DNA from: Kluyvera cryocrescens NBRC 102467
GTDB taxonomy: Bacteria; Pseudomonadota; Gammaproteobacteria; Enterobacterales; Enterobacteriaceae
Length of the DNA: 41,557 nucleotides
Direction of reading: 5' to 3'
Assembly: GCF_001571285.1 (NCBI RefSeq)
Contig: NZ_BCTM01000034.1
Coordinates: 1 to 41,557 of the forward strand
Below the pieces are notes generated by a model, which did no database searches, was not told the DNA's origin, and saw only the letters and a program-made list of their open reading frames with translations. Numbering within the stretch: position 1 is the stretch's first letter; each line of letters opens with the position of its first letter. Shown piece after piece: positions 31,881 to 40,572 of the stretch. The position numbers were made by a program, and so were the translations under genes.

Positions 31881-33128
31881 ATGGACGAAGATTCAAAGAC
31901 AAAACATTCCTCATTCTGGGGAATTATGGTCATTGCCGGTACCGTCATTGGTGGCGGTATGTTTGCATTACCGGTTGACCTTGCTGGGGCCTGGTTTTTT
32001 TGGGGCGCATTTATTCTCATCATTTCCTGGTTTTCAATGCTCCACTCCGGACTCCTTTTATTAGAAGCCAATCTTAACTATCCGGTCGGTTCAAGTTTTA
32101 ACACCATCACCAAAGATTTAATCGGTAATAAATGGAACGTGGTCAGCGGCATTACGGTGGCCTTTGTGCTGTATATTCTTACCTATGCCTACATTTCTGC
32201 CAATGGCGCTATTATCAGCGAAACGATCGCTATCAATGCAGGGACGCACGTCAACCCGCGCATCGTCGGGATCGGCAGCGCCATTTTTGTCGCCAGCGTG
32301 CTGTGGGTGAGCTCCCTGGCCGCCAGCCGGATCACCTCCTTTTTTCTCGGTATTAAGATCATCGCCTTTATTGTGGTGTTTGGCTCTTTCTTCTTCCAGG
32401 TCGACTACTCTATTCTCCGCGATATCGCGGCGCCCGAACATAACAGCCGTTATTTCCCCTATATTCTGATGGCCGTTCCGGTGTGCCTGGCCTCGTTTGG
32501 CTTCCATGGCAATATTCCCAGCCTGATCATTTGCTACGGAAAGCGCAAAGATAAGCTGATTAAAAGCATTGTCTTCGGTTCCATTCTGGCGCTGGTGATT
32601 TATCTGTTCTGGCTCTATTGCACCATGGGGAATATCCATCGCAGTAACTTTAAAGAGATTATCGCCTCGGGCGGCAACGTGGACTCGCTGGTAAAATCCT
32701 TCCTCGGAACCAATCAGCACGGCGTGATTGAGTTCTTCCTGCTGATTTTCTCTAACCTGGCGGTAGCAAGTTCATTCTTTGGCGTCACGCTGGGGTTGTT
32801 CGATTATCTCGCCGATCTGTTCAAAATGGGCAATACGCCGTGGGGACGCTTTAAGACGCTGCTATTAACCTTCTTACCGCCGGCGGCTTTGTACCTTATT
32901 TTCCCGAACGGCTTTATCTATGCCATCGGCGGCGCCGGGCTGTGTGCCACCATCTGGGCGGTGATTGTGCCTGCATTCCTGGCGCTGAAATCGCGCGAGC
33001 GATTCCCGGATAAAAACTTTACCGTCTGGGGCGGCAAAGCTATCCCTGCGGTGGTGATTGCGTTTGGGGTGATGGTGATTCTGTGCTGGTTTGGCAGCAC
33101 GCTGAACCTGCTGCCGCGCTTTGGCTAA
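31881..33128 (+). CDS. tnaB: low-affinity tryptophan permease TnaB
   Basis: Inner-membrane tryptophan:H+ symporter of the aromatic amino acid (HAAAP) family that feeds tryptophan to TnaA. It has 415 residues (E. coli 415) and eleven or so membrane helices. Family signatures: VIAGTVIGGGMFALPVDLAG at the N-terminus, ASFGFHGNIPSLI in the middle, and GVTLGLFDYLADLF. GGGAAGG precedes the ATG at 31881. It lies 114 bases downstream of tnaA, with a hairpin between them, and is convergent with yedF. Confidence 0.96.
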   Translation: MDEDSKTKHSSFWGIMVIAGTVIGGGMFALPVDLAGAWFFWGAFILIISWFSMLHSGLLLLEANLNYPVGSSFNTITKDLIGNKWNVVSGITVAFVLYILTYAYISANGAIISETIAINAGTHVNPRIVGIGSAIFVASVLWVSSLAASRITSFFLGIKIIAFIVVFGSFFFQVDYSILRDIAAPEHNSRYFPYILMAVPVCLASFGFHGNIPSLIICYGKRKDKLIKSIVFGSILALVIYLFWLYCTMGNIHRSNFKEIIASGGNVDSLVKSFLGTNQHGVIEFFLLIFSNLAVASSFFGVTLGLFDYLADLFKMGNTPWGRFKTLLLTFLPPAALYLIFPNGFIYAIGGAGLCATIWAVIVPAFLALKSRERFPDKNFTVWGGKAIPAVVIAFGVMVILCWFGSTLNLLPRFG

Positions 33129-33133
33129 AAACG

Positions 33134-33157
33134 CGCTCTCGCCGGGAGGCGAGAGCG
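33134..33157. terminator. terminator between tnaB and yedF
   Basis: CGCTCTCGCC and GGCGAGAGCG form a 10-bp stem with a GGGA loop, 5 bases after tnaB and 5 before the end of yedF. It is flanked on the left by AAAA (giving a T-run for yedEF transcripts), so it should act chiefly on the minus strand. Confidence 0.72.
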
Positions 33158-33162
33158 GCCGA

Positions 33163-33396
33163 TTACTTCTGAATCAGATAGCGAATGGTTGGCCCATCCT
33201 GCTGAATGTCCAGCACCGTGTAGCCGTGGTTTTTGGCATCCAGCGGGATATTGTTAATCGACTGCGGACAGTCGCTGACCACTTCCAGTATTTCACCTTT
33301 TTTCAGCTGCGGCATCGCCTCAAGGGTCGCCACCGCCGGATACGGGCAAGGCTCTCCGACCATATCCAGACGGTAATCCGGGACTATCGTGTTCAT
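33163..33396 (-). CDS. yedF: TusA/SirA-family sulfurtransferase-like protein YedF
   Basis: A 77-residue cytoplasmic protein, nearly identical by eye to E. coli YedF. The TusA-type active-site Cys is in GEPCPYPAVATLEAM (CPxP motif, Cys about 17); a second Cys is in VVSDCPQSINNIP. It overlaps yedE by 4 bases, so the two are made together. Related pairs (YeeD/YeeE) import thiosulfate, and YedEF has been proposed to serve selenium metabolism; the substrate is not settled. Formate dehydrogenase H is a selenoprotein, which makes a selenium role attractive but unproved here. Confidence 0.95.
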   Translation of the reverse strand: MNTIVPDYRLDMVGEPCPYPAVATLEAMPQLKKGEILEVVSDCPQSINNIPLDAKNHGYTVLDIQQDGPTIRYLIQK

Positions 33397-34604
33397 ACGC
33401 TCTCCTTCGCGGTAACGTTAGCGGTGGCTGCCCGGCGGAAGAAGCGTTTTTCCCAACCGATAATCAGCAGTAGCGCTATCAATAACAGACCGTAGGTGAC
33501 TAACAGGCCGCCCAGCGGGCCAAAGGTGTTCAGCAGGTTAACTTTATCCCAGTTGGTGGCAAGCGCCGGGGAAATGTCATCCCAGTAGTAGGCCAGAATG
33601 GTGGATCCCACCACATTGCCCAGCCCCACCCACCAGTAGTGCACCTGGCCTTCTACCGCACGGTACATCCAGCCGGTTTCGCAGCCGCCGGCCAGCACAA
33701 TGCCAAAGCCAAACAGCAATCCGCCGATGACCGCATTCGGGCCGGCCCACATAATTTTCGGCGCCACGCCCAACTGGACATAGCTGAAGATCCCAATGGC
33801 GCTGACCGCCATACCAAAGATAATCGCTTTTGCCATTTGCGTGCGCCCGGTGATCCACAGGTCGCGAAATGCCGAGGTAAAACAGATTTGCGCGCGTTCA
33901 ATCAGCAGACCGAAGCCCACGCCAAACAGCATTGCCAGGCCCAGTTTCGGGCTCCCGACGGCGGTTAACAGCGCCCAGCCCACCATCCCAACAAAGATCA
34001 GCATTCCAAGACGGAAGCGACGGCGCGCCTGATCCGGACGCTGCGTCAACGGAGAAGCGGCAGAAACTTTGACCATTTTTACCGGAATGCGGAACATCGG
34101 CAGCAGCGTAAAGCGGGCGCCAAACCACGAACCAATCGCCGTTGCCAGCGCAAAGAACCAGGCGTGAAGCGAGAACTGCGGAATGCCGGTAAAGAACGCC
34201 GCGAGGTTACAGCCCATCGCCAGACGCGCGCCAAAACCGGCAATCATCCCGCCGATAATCGCCTGAAAAATACGAATACGGCTTTTTGGCAAACGCAGCT
34301 TGACGTTATTTGCCCACAGCGCCGCGGCAAAGCAGCCGCCGAACATGCCGATAATCATCATGCCGTCGATGCGCGTCAGCGGTGTTCCCTCAAGGCCAAT
34401 CAGTTTGTAATAGCCCCAGGTTTCCGCATGCACGCCGGCCAGCTGAAGTAATTGCCCGCCCCAACGGGTGAACTCGCCGGTGACGGCCCAGAAGGTGCCG
34501 GTAATGCCGAAATAATAGGTCGCGAGAATACCGGCGGCGATCACGGCCGGCACCGGTGACCAGAATTTGATCAAGAAAGTGTGTTTGAATTGTTGCCAGG
34601 TCAT
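33393..34604 (-). CDS. yedE: YeeE/YedE-family inner-membrane transporter YedE
   Basis: Inner-membrane protein of 403 residues with about ten helices, colinear with E. coli YedE (401). It consists of two sulf-transp repeats. Conserved Cys residues expected to line the path for a sulfur or selenium compound are in LAMGCNLAAFF, RAQICFTSAFRD and LAGGCETGWMYRAVEG. GAGGT precedes the ATG at 34604. It is followed by yedF with 4 bases of overlap. In E. coli this pair lies far from mutS, near fliE. Confidence 0.95.
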   Translation of the reverse strand: MTWQQFKHTFLIKFWSPVPAVIAAGILATYYFGITGTFWAVTGEFTRWGGQLLQLAGVHAETWGYYKLIGLEGTPLTRIDGMMIIGMFGGCFAAALWANNVKLRLPKSRIRIFQAIIGGMIAGFGARLAMGCNLAAFFTGIPQFSLHAWFFALATAIGSWFGARFTLLPMFRIPVKMVKVSAASPLTQRPDQARRRFRLGMLIFVGMVGWALLTAVGSPKLGLAMLFGVGFGLLIERAQICFTSAFRDLWITGRTQMAKAIIFGMAVSAIGIFSYVQLGVAPKIMWAGPNAVIGGLLFGFGIVLAGGCETGWMYRAVEGQVHYWWVGLGNVVGSTILAYYWDDISPALATNWDKVNLLNTFGPLGGLLVTYGLLLIALLLIIGWEKRFFRRAATANVTAKESV

Positions 34605-34914
34605 AACGATGTACCTCTGAACTCAGAAGGATGGTGGTGCGGAAAGCCGGGGATTATAGCGGTAATATCATGCGTATTAATGACAACCTCAGTAAAAGAT
34701 CGGTTAGATCAATTTACCGTATCGGCAGACGAGACAACCGCCCGACAGCTTTTCGTCCAGATGCCGCCTCTTCTGTTTTCCTGACATTCAGACTCCGTTA
34801 TCATGCAGCCTACGTACTCATAAAAAACGGCAGGGATCGGATGCGATCCTGCAACGACAAATGAGTCTGCAACAGAACCTTCAAGATTTCTAAGTAAATG
34901 GACATCATAAACGG
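34605..34914. other. 310-base gap between yedE and mutS
   Basis: No gene seen. It must hold the divergent yedE and mutS promoters, but I find no convincing -35/-10 pair. One imperfect hairpin, GCAGGGATC-N6-GATCCTGC (34830-34852, one bulged G), would lie in the mutS leader about 60 bases before its start. The mutS start itself has only a poor ribosome site (AAACGG). Confidence 0.5.
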
Positions 34915-37476
34915 ATGAGTACAATCGACAATCTCGACGCCCACACGCCGATGATGCAGCAGTACCTGAAGCTGAAAGCACAGCATCCTGAAATTCTGCT
35001 GTTCTACCGAATGGGTGACTTTTACGAGCTGTTTTATGACGATGCGAAGCGCGCATCGCAGCTGCTGGACATCTCCCTGACCAAACGCGGTGCCTCGGCC
35101 GGTGAGCCTATCCCGATGGCGGGCATCCCGTATCATGCGGTAGAAAACTATCTTGCCAAGCTGGTAAATCAGGGCGAGTCCGTCGCCATTTGTGAACAAA
35201 TCGGCGACCCGGCCACCAGCAAAGGGCCGGTGGAACGTAAAGTCGTGCGCATTGTGACGCCGGGCACCATCAGCGACGAAGCGCTGTTGCAAGAACGTCA
35301 GGATAACCTGCTGGCCGCTATCTGGCAGGACAGCAAAGGCTTTGGCTACGCCACGCTGGATATCAGCTCCGGGCGTTTTCGCCTGAGTGAGCCCGCGGAC
35401 CGTGAAACCATGGCCGCCGAGCTGCAGCGCACTAACCCGGCCGAGCTGCTGTATGCCGAAGATTTTGCCGAAACCTCGCTGATTGAGGGCCGCCGCGGCC
35501 TGCGCCGTCGCCCGCTGTGGGAATTTGAAATCGACACCGCGCGCCAGCAGCTGAATATGCAGTTTGGCACCCGCGATCTGATTGGCTTCGGCGTTGAAGG
35601 CGCACCGCGCGGCCTATGCGCCGCTGGCTGTCTATTGCAGTATGTCAAAGACACTCAGCGCACTTCCCTGCCGCACATTCGCTCCATCACCATGGATCGT
35701 CAGCAGGACAGCATCATCATGGATGCCGCCACGCGCCGTAATCTTGAGATTACCCAGAACCTGGCCGGCGGGCTGGAAAATACCCTCGCATCGGTGCTCG
35801 ATTGCACCGTCACGCCGATGGGCAGCCGAATGCTGAAACGCTGGCTGCATATGCCGGTGCGCGATACCAAAATATTGACCGAACGCCAGCAAACTATCGG
35901 CGCCTTGCAGGATGCCACGGCAGATTTGCAGCCAGTATTGCGCCAGGTTGGCGATCTGGAACGTATTCTGGCGCGTCTGGCGCTGCGTACCGCCCGCCCA
36001 CGCGATCTTGCCCGTATGCGCCATGCCTTCCAGCAACTGCCGGAATTGCGCGCCCAGTTGGAGAGCGTTAACAGCGCGCCAGTACAGGTGCTGCGCGAGA
36101 AAATGGGTGAATTTGCCGATCTGCGCGACCTGCTTGAACGCGCGATCATCGATGCACCGCCAGTACTGGTGCGCGACGGCGGCGTGATTGCTCCCGGCTA
36201 CCATGAAGAGCTGGATGAGTGGCGTGCGCTGGCCGACGGCGCGACCGACTATCTCGACCGTCTGGAGATTCGTGAACGCGAGCGTACCGGGCTTGATACC
36301 TTAAAAGTGGGCTTTAACGCAGTACACGGTTACTACATCCAGATCAGCCGTGGACAGAGCCATCTGGCGCCAATCAACTACGTGCGCCGCCAGACGCTAA
36401 AAAACGCCGAACGCTACATTATTCCGGAACTGAAAGAGTACGAAGACAAAGTTCTGACTTCGAAAGGGAAAGCGCTGGCGCTGGAAAAACAGCTGTACGA
36501 TGAGCTGTTTGACCTGCTGCTGCCACATCTGGCCGATCTGCAACAAAGCGCGAGCGCGCTGGCGGAGCTGGACGTGCTGGTTAACCTGGCAGAGCGGGCG
36601 TATGCGCTGAACTACACCTGCCCAACGTTTAGCGATAAACCGGGCATCCGGATTATTGAAGGCCGCCATCCGGTGGTGGAGCAGGTGCTAAACGAGCCGT
36701 TTATCGCCAACCCGCTGACGCTCTCGCCGCAGCGGCGGATGCTGATCATTACCGGTCCTAACATGGGCGGTAAAAGTACCTATATGCGCCAAACCGCACT
36801 GATAGCGCTGCTAGCCTATATCGGTAGCTATGTGCCAGCCCAGAGCGTTGAGATAGGCCCTATCGACCGGATCTTCACCCGCGTGGGCGCGGCTGACGAT
36901 CTGGCGTCTGGCCGTTCAACCTTCATGGTGGAGATGACCGAAACCGCCAATATCCTGCACAACGCGACCGAACAAAGCCTGGTGCTGATGGATGAAATTG
37001 GTCGTGGCACATCCACCTACGATGGCCTGTCGCTGGCTTGGGCCTGTGCGGAGAATCTGGCGAATAAAATCAAAGCGCTAACGCTGTTCGCCACCCACTA
37101 CTTTGAACTGACCCAGTTGCCGGAGAAAATGGAGGGCGTCGCTAACGTGCATCTGGATGCGCTAGAGCACGGTGAGACTATCGCCTTCATGCACAGCGTG
37201 CAGGACGGCGCGGCCAGTAAGAGCTACGGTCTAGCGGTTGCAGCACTGGCCGGCGTGCCAAAAGAGGTGATTAAGCGCGCGCGCCAGAAGCTGCGCGAGC
37301 TGGAAAGCTTATCGCCAAATGCCGCGGCGACTCAGGTCGACGGTACGCAGATGTCGCTGCTGGCCGTTCAGGACGAAGTGTCGCCAGCCGTTGAAGCGCT
37401 GGAGGGGCTGGATCCGGACTCGCTGACCCCGCGTCAGGCGCTGGAGTGGATTTATCGTTTGAAAGGTATGGTGTAA
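34915..37476 (+). CDS. mutS: DNA mismatch repair protein MutS
   Basis: Recognises base mismatches and starts methyl-directed repair with MutL and MutH. It has 853 residues, as in E. coli. The mismatch-reading Phe-x-Glu motif is in RMGDFYELF. Later come the connector and lever domains, the ATPase Walker [12 protein letters not shown], Walker [16 protein letters not shown], and the helix-turn-helix dimer region; the extreme C-terminus ([17 protein letters not shown]) is the tetramerisation segment. The gene appears intact. It is a single gene with its own terminator. Confidence 0.98.
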   Translation: MSTIDNLDAHTPMMQQYLKLKAQHPEILLFYRMGDFYELFYDDAKRASQLLDISLTKRGASAGEPIPMAGIPYHAVENYLAKLVNQGESVAICEQIGDPATSKGPVERKVVRIVTPGTISDEALLQERQDNLLAAIWQDSKGFGYATLDISSGRFRLSEPADRETMAAELQRTNPAELLYAEDFAETSLIEGRRGLRRRPLWEFEIDTARQQLNMQFGTRDLIGFGVEGAPRGLCAAGCLLQYVKDTQRTSLPHIRSITMDRQQDSIIMDAATRRNLEITQNLAGGLENTLASVLDCTVTPMGSRMLKRWLHMPVRDTKILTERQQTIGALQDATADLQPVLRQVGDLERILARLALRTARPRDLARMRHAFQQLPELRAQLESVNSAPVQVLREKMGEFADLRDLLERAIIDAPPVLVRDGGVIAPGYHEELDEWRALADGATDYLDRLEIRERERTGLDTLKVGFNAVHGYYIQISRGQSHLAPINYVRRQTLKNAERYIIPELKEYEDKVLTSKGKALALEKQLYDELFDLLLPHLADLQQSASALAELDVLVNLAERAYALNYTCPTFSDKPGIRIIEGRHPVVEQVLNEPFIANPLTLSPQRRMLIITGPNMGGKSTYMRQTALIALLAYIGSYVPAQSVEIGPIDRIFTRVGAADDLASGRSTFMVEMTETANILHNATEQSLVLMDEIGRGTSTYDGLSLAWACAENLANKIKALTLFATHYFELTQLPEKMEGVANVHLDALEHGETIAFMHSVQDGAASKSYGLAVAALAGVPKEVIKRARQKLRELESLSPNAAATQVDGTQMSLLAVQDEVSPAVEALEGLDPDSLTPRQALEWIYRLKGMV

Positions 37477-37492
37477 ACACTGCCATGTTAAA

Positions 37493-37519
37493 ACCGGGCC
37501 ACAAAAGTGGCCCGGTCTT
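37493..37519 (+). terminator. Rho-independent terminator of mutS
   Basis: ACCGGGCCAC-AAAA-GTGGCCCGGT is a perfect 10-bp GC-rich stem followed by CTTTAT, 17 bases after the mutS stop. Confidence 0.9.
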
Positions 37520-37629
37520 TATGATTAACTCTTCATGGCGCATCGCGCCTGCAATAGACAACTCACCTATTTCCTGCCGTAGTACACCCTATTCGGGATG
37601 CGCTAATCGCGGAGGATAAGCCAATTTAT

Positions 37630-37866
37630 TCAGCGCTTATCCTGCGCCAGCAGCGGCGGGATACTCGGCACCATTGGGGCGTCATCAATATCCTTCTGCG
37701 TCATTCGGAAGGCTTCCGGGTAGTGCTCGCGGCTGGTGCGGCGCAGTGGTTCGCTATCACGCCAGGTGTACAGGCAATGCTGGCACTGATATACCGTCCA
37801 GACATCTTTTACGGGTGACTTCGCCATCACTTCAATATGTTCGTCGGCGCAACGTGGACAAATCAT
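37630..37866 (-). CDS. kpdD: non-oxidative hydroxyarylic acid decarboxylase, subunit D
   Basis: Small protein of 78 residues with two CxxC pairs, MICPRCADEH and YQCQHCLYTW, consistent with a zinc ribbon. It matches the short third subunit (YclD/VdcD/EcdD/KpdD type) found with UbiX/UbiD-like decarboxylases of hydroxybenzoates; it is reported to help activity or stability of subunit C, though the exact role is unclear. It is the last gene of the leftward B-C-D operon, 10 bases after subunit C. A 9-bp hairpin AGGATAAGC/GCTTATCCT (37613-37643) overlaps its stop. Confidence 0.88.
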   Translation of the reverse strand: MICPRCADEHIEVMAKSPVKDVWTVYQCQHCLYTWRDSEPLRRTSREHYPEAFRMTQKDIDDAPMVPSIPPLLAQDKR

Positions 37867-37876
37867 CTTTTCCTCC

Positions 37877-39304
37877 TTACTTACGGTTAGCCAGCATAGC
37901 GGTCAGTTTTGCAGCCCAGGCTTTGGTTTCCGGCAGGTCCTGCACCGGCTGGCTGTAGTGGCCGCGGTTGTCCGGGGCAACCGGCGTGGTCGCGTCGATG
38001 ACCAGCTTATCGGTGATCCCCGCCGGGCTTGATCCAGGATCAAGTTCCAGCACCGACATGTTCGGCAACTGGACAAGATCCCCCGCTGGATTCACTTTCG
38101 ACGATAGCGCCCACATCACCTGCGGCAGGTTGAACGGGTCAACGTCTTCATCCACCATAATCACCATTTTCACGTAGCCCAGACCATGCGGTGTGGTCAT
38201 GGCGCGTAGCCCTACCGCGCGGGCAAAACCGCCGTAGCGCTTTTTGGTGGAGATAATGGCTAATAGGCCGTGGGTGTACATCGCATTGACCGCCTGCACT
38301 TCCGGGAATTCGGCTTTCAGCTGCTGGTACAGCGGCACGCAGGTGGCCGGGCCCATCAGATAGTCAATTTCGGTCCACGGCATACCGAGATACAGGGATT
38401 CAAAAATGGGCTTCGTGCGGTAAGAGACTTTATCGATGCGCACGACCGTCATGTTGCGGCCGCCCGAATAGTGGCCGGTGAACTCACCAAACGGCCCTTC
38501 AATTTCACGTTTACGCCCTTCAATGACCCCTTCTAAGATAACCTCTGAGCCCCACGGCACGTCAAAACCAGTCAGCGGTGCGGTAGCAATTGGGTAGGGG
38601 CTCTCGCGCAGTGCACCCGCCATCTCATATTCTGACTGGTCGTATTTCAGCGGCGTGGCCCCCATCAGAGTGATGATAGGATCGTTGCCCAGGGTAATAG
38701 CGATCGGCAAATCTTCGCCGCGCTCTTCGGCTTTATGCAGATGCAGCGCGATGTCGTGCATCGGGATAGGCTGTAGGCCAAGCTTACGCTTGCCCTTCAC
38801 TTCCATTCGGTAGATACCGACGTTTTGCTTACCGAAGTTATCAGGATCAAGCGGATCGCGTGACACCACACAGGCTTTATCGAGATAAAAACCGCCATCG
38901 CCGTCGTTCAGACGAAATAGCGGCAGAATATCAAACAGGTTTATTTCTTCGCCATCGACGGTATTTTCAGCCCAGGCAGGATTTGCACGGCGTTCAGGCG
39001 CCACGGGAAAGTGATCCCAGCGGCGGATAAATTCATCAATCTGCTTTCTGACCGGCGTGTTGATCGGCAGCCCCATGGATATTGCGTGGTTTTGCCACGA
39101 GCCGATAGTATTGAGCGCCACTCGTGCATCGGTAAAGCCGCGAATGTTATCAAACCACAGCGCTGGCGCACCGTCGCCAATTCGCCCTGTCGCATTCGCG
39201 GCCGCCGCCAGATCCGGCTCGGCATTCACCTCTTCACTGATTTTGAGCAGTTGCCCCTGGTCTTCCAGCGCCTGCAAAAAACTGCGTAAATCATCAAAAG
39301 CCAT
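37877..39304 (-). CDS. kpdC: non-oxidative hydroxyarylic acid decarboxylase, subunit C (UbiD family)
   Basis: Catalytic, prenylated-FMN-dependent decarboxylase of 475 residues. The UbiD catalytic region is IEGPFGEFTGHYSGGR (Glu of the E-R-E network). KRKLGLQPIPMHDIALHLHKA is part of the cofactor/metal site. The C-terminal domain includes DKLVIDATTPVAPDNRGH. Close relatives act on 4-hydroxybenzoate, protocatechuate, vanillate or gallate; which one is used here cannot be read from the sequence. It overlaps subunit B by one base (39304) and needs its product for cofactor. Confidence 0.92.
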   Translation of the reverse strand: MAFDDLRSFLQALEDQGQLLKISEEVNAEPDLAAAANATGRIGDGAPALWFDNIRGFTDARVALNTIGSWQNHAISMGLPINTPVRKQIDEFIRRWDHFPVAPERRANPAWAENTVDGEEINLFDILPLFRLNDGDGGFYLDKACVVSRDPLDPDNFGKQNVGIYRMEVKGKRKLGLQPIPMHDIALHLHKAEERGEDLPIAITLGNDPIITLMGATPLKYDQSEYEMAGALRESPYPIATAPLTGFDVPWGSEVILEGVIEGRKREIEGPFGEFTGHYSGGRNMTVVRIDKVSYRTKPIFESLYLGMPWTEIDYLMGPATCVPLYQQLKAEFPEVQAVNAMYTHGLLAIISTKKRYGGFARAVGLRAMTTPHGLGYVKMVIMVDEDVDPFNLPQVMWALSSKVNPAGDLVQLPNMSVLELDPGSSPAGITDKLVIDATTPVAPDNRGHYSQPVQDLPETKAWAAKLTAMLANRK

Positions 39305-39894
39305 TATGCATCCTCCTGTGAAAATTTCTCTGCCCTCAGGCCGTTCCAGCGCCGTGCTTTGCGGTACTCAAGGCCAAACTGATCCAGCACCCGCGTCACG
39401 ACATGATGCGTAACGTCATCAATGGTTTGCGGATGGTTGTAATACGCAGGCATAGGCGGCACCATCGCCACGCCCATACGCGACAGCGCCAGCATGTTTT
39501 CCAGATGAATGGTGCTGAGCGGCATTTCACGCGGCACCAGCACCAGCTTGCGCCCCTCTTTGAGCACCACATCGGCGGCGCGGCCAACCAGCCCATCGGC
39601 ATAACCCGCGCGGATCCCCGCCAGCGTTTTCATGGAGCAAGGGATAACAATCATGCCGTCGGTACGAAAAGAGCCCGATGAGATAATGGCGGCCTGATCC
39701 GCTGGGCTATGACAAACATCGGCCAGTTCAGCCACTTCACGCACGCTATACGGCGTCTCCAGTTCAACGGTGGTTTTGGCCCATTTCGACATCACCAGAT
39801 GCGTCTCTACATCGGGCATGTCACGCAGCGCCTGCAAAAGCGCAACGCCGAGCGGCGCACCGGTGGCGCCGGTCATTCCAACAATCAATCTCAT
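39304..39894 (-). CDS. kpdB: flavin prenyltransferase, subunit B (UbiX/Pad1-like)
   Basis: Makes prenylated FMN, the cofactor of subunit C, by adding a dimethylallyl group to FMNH2. It has 196 residues with the UbiX flavin-binding start MRLIVGMTGATGAPLGVALL, the ISSGSFRTDGMIVIPCSMKTLA stretch, and LVLVPREMPLSTIHLENM. It is the first gene of the leftward operon; the start at 39894 lies 16 bases left of a palindromic operator. Like other such clusters, it carries its own UbiX copy rather than using the ubiquinone-pathway enzyme. Confidence 0.92.
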   Translation of the reverse strand: MRLIVGMTGATGAPLGVALLQALRDMPDVETHLVMSKWAKTTVELETPYSVREVAELADVCHSPADQAAIISSGSFRTDGMIVIPCSMKTLAGIRAGYADGLVGRAADVVLKEGRKLVLVPREMPLSTIHLENMLALSRMGVAMVPPMPAYYNHPQTIDDVTHHVVTRVLDQFGLEYRKARRWNGLRAEKFSQEDA

Positions 39895-39910
39895 TTACGC
39901 CTCAATATTT

Positions 39911-39924
39911 GTTCGTGTACGAAC
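39911..39924. promoter_or_regulatory. operator 1 for the MarR-type regulator
   Basis: GTTCGT-GT-ACGAAC is a perfect 6-bp inverted repeat preceded by CAATATTT. It lies just past the predicted start of the decarboxylase operon, between promoter and kpdB. Confidence 0.68.
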
Positions 39925-39934
39925 GTTTGTCATA

Positions 39935-39963
39935 AAACTACGCCTGAACGCACCCAGTGGCAA
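39935..39963 (-). promoter_or_regulatory. predicted promoter of the decarboxylase operon
   Basis: On the minus strand, -35 TTGCCA (39963-39958) and -10 TAGTTT (39940-39935) are 17 bases apart; start near 39928. The two operators lie on either side. Confidence 0.45.
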
Positions 39964-39967
39964 TATT

Positions 39968-39981
39968 GTTCGTACACGATC
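39968..39981. promoter_or_regulatory. operator 2 for the MarR-type regulator
   Basis: GTTCGT-AC-ACGATC repeats operator 1 with one mismatch in the inverted repeat, and it too is preceded by CAATATT. It begins 57 bases after operator 1 and sits directly upstream of the predicted -35. Confidence 0.62.
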
Positions 39982-40013
39982 GCACTTAAAGCTTAAAAAT
40001 GAAGGATTATAAA

Positions 40014-40030
40014 AGCCGCCAGGAGCGGCT
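40014..40030 (-). terminator. small leftward terminator upstream of the decarboxylase promoter
   Basis: On the minus strand AGCCGC-TCCTG-GCGGCT is followed by TTTTATAAT, an intrinsic-terminator layout with a short 6-bp stem. It would shield the decarboxylase promoter from leftward read-through. On the plus strand it lies in the MarR gene leader. Confidence 0.45.
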
Positions 40031-40065
40031 ATCATAAAGAACACGTATTTTAAGATGGGGTTTTC

Positions 40066-40470
40066 ATGGAGTTAAGAAACGAAGCATTTCACCTGCTACG
40101 CCAGCTTTTCCAACAGCATACGGCACGCTGGCAGCACGAATTGCCGGAATTGACCAAACCCCAGTACGCGGTCATGCGCTCGATTGCCGAGCATCCAGGG
40201 ATTGAACAGGTCGAACTCACCGAAGTGGCCGTCAGCACAAAAGCCACGCTGGCAGAGATGCTCAGTCGAATGGAGAGCCGTAATCTGGTTAAGCGGGAAC
40301 ACGATCCGGCGGACAAACGTCGGCGATTTGTCTTTCTCACCCCTGAGGGAGAAGCGTTGTTGAATGCCCGAAAACCTGTCGGTAACGCCGTTGATGAGGA
40401 ATTTCTCGGCAGGTTGAGCGATGAGGAGCGCGCGCTGTTTACCAAACTGGTGCGTAAAATGATGGGCTAG
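40066..40470 (+). CDS. MarR-family transcriptional regulator
   Basis: A 134-residue winged-helix regulator, typical MarR length. The recognition region is VELTEVAVSTKATLAEMLSR and the wing is REHDPADKRRRFVFLTPEG (the DxRxxxxxLT signature). It is divergent from the decarboxylase operon across 171 bases that hold two matching palindromes, so it most likely represses that operon and is released by a phenolic acid, as known for other MarR proteins beside such clusters. The inducer is an inference. It is convergent with rpoS and shares its terminator. Confidence 0.88.
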   Translation: MELRNEAFHLLRQLFQQHTARWQHELPELTKPQYAVMRSIAEHPGIEQVELTEVAVSTKATLAEMLSRMESRNLVKREHDPADKRRRFVFLTPEGEALLNARKPVGNAVDEEFLGRLSDEERALFTKLVRKMMG

Positions 40471-40531
40471 AGACGCGGCCTTTGTCGGCTGCCAGCGCCT
40501 GGTGTGGTTATTCATCTGGCGGTACAAAAGA

Positions 40532-40560
40532 AAAAGGCCAGTCGCAGACTGGCCTTTTTG
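40532..40560. terminator. bidirectional terminator between the MarR gene and rpoS
   Basis: AAAAAGGCCAGTC-GCA-GACTGGCCTTTTT is a perfect 13-bp stem with A-run and T-run on the arms, so it works in both directions. It lies 12 bases from the end of rpoS. Confidence 0.92.
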
Positions 40561-40572
40561 ACGAATGTTCAC

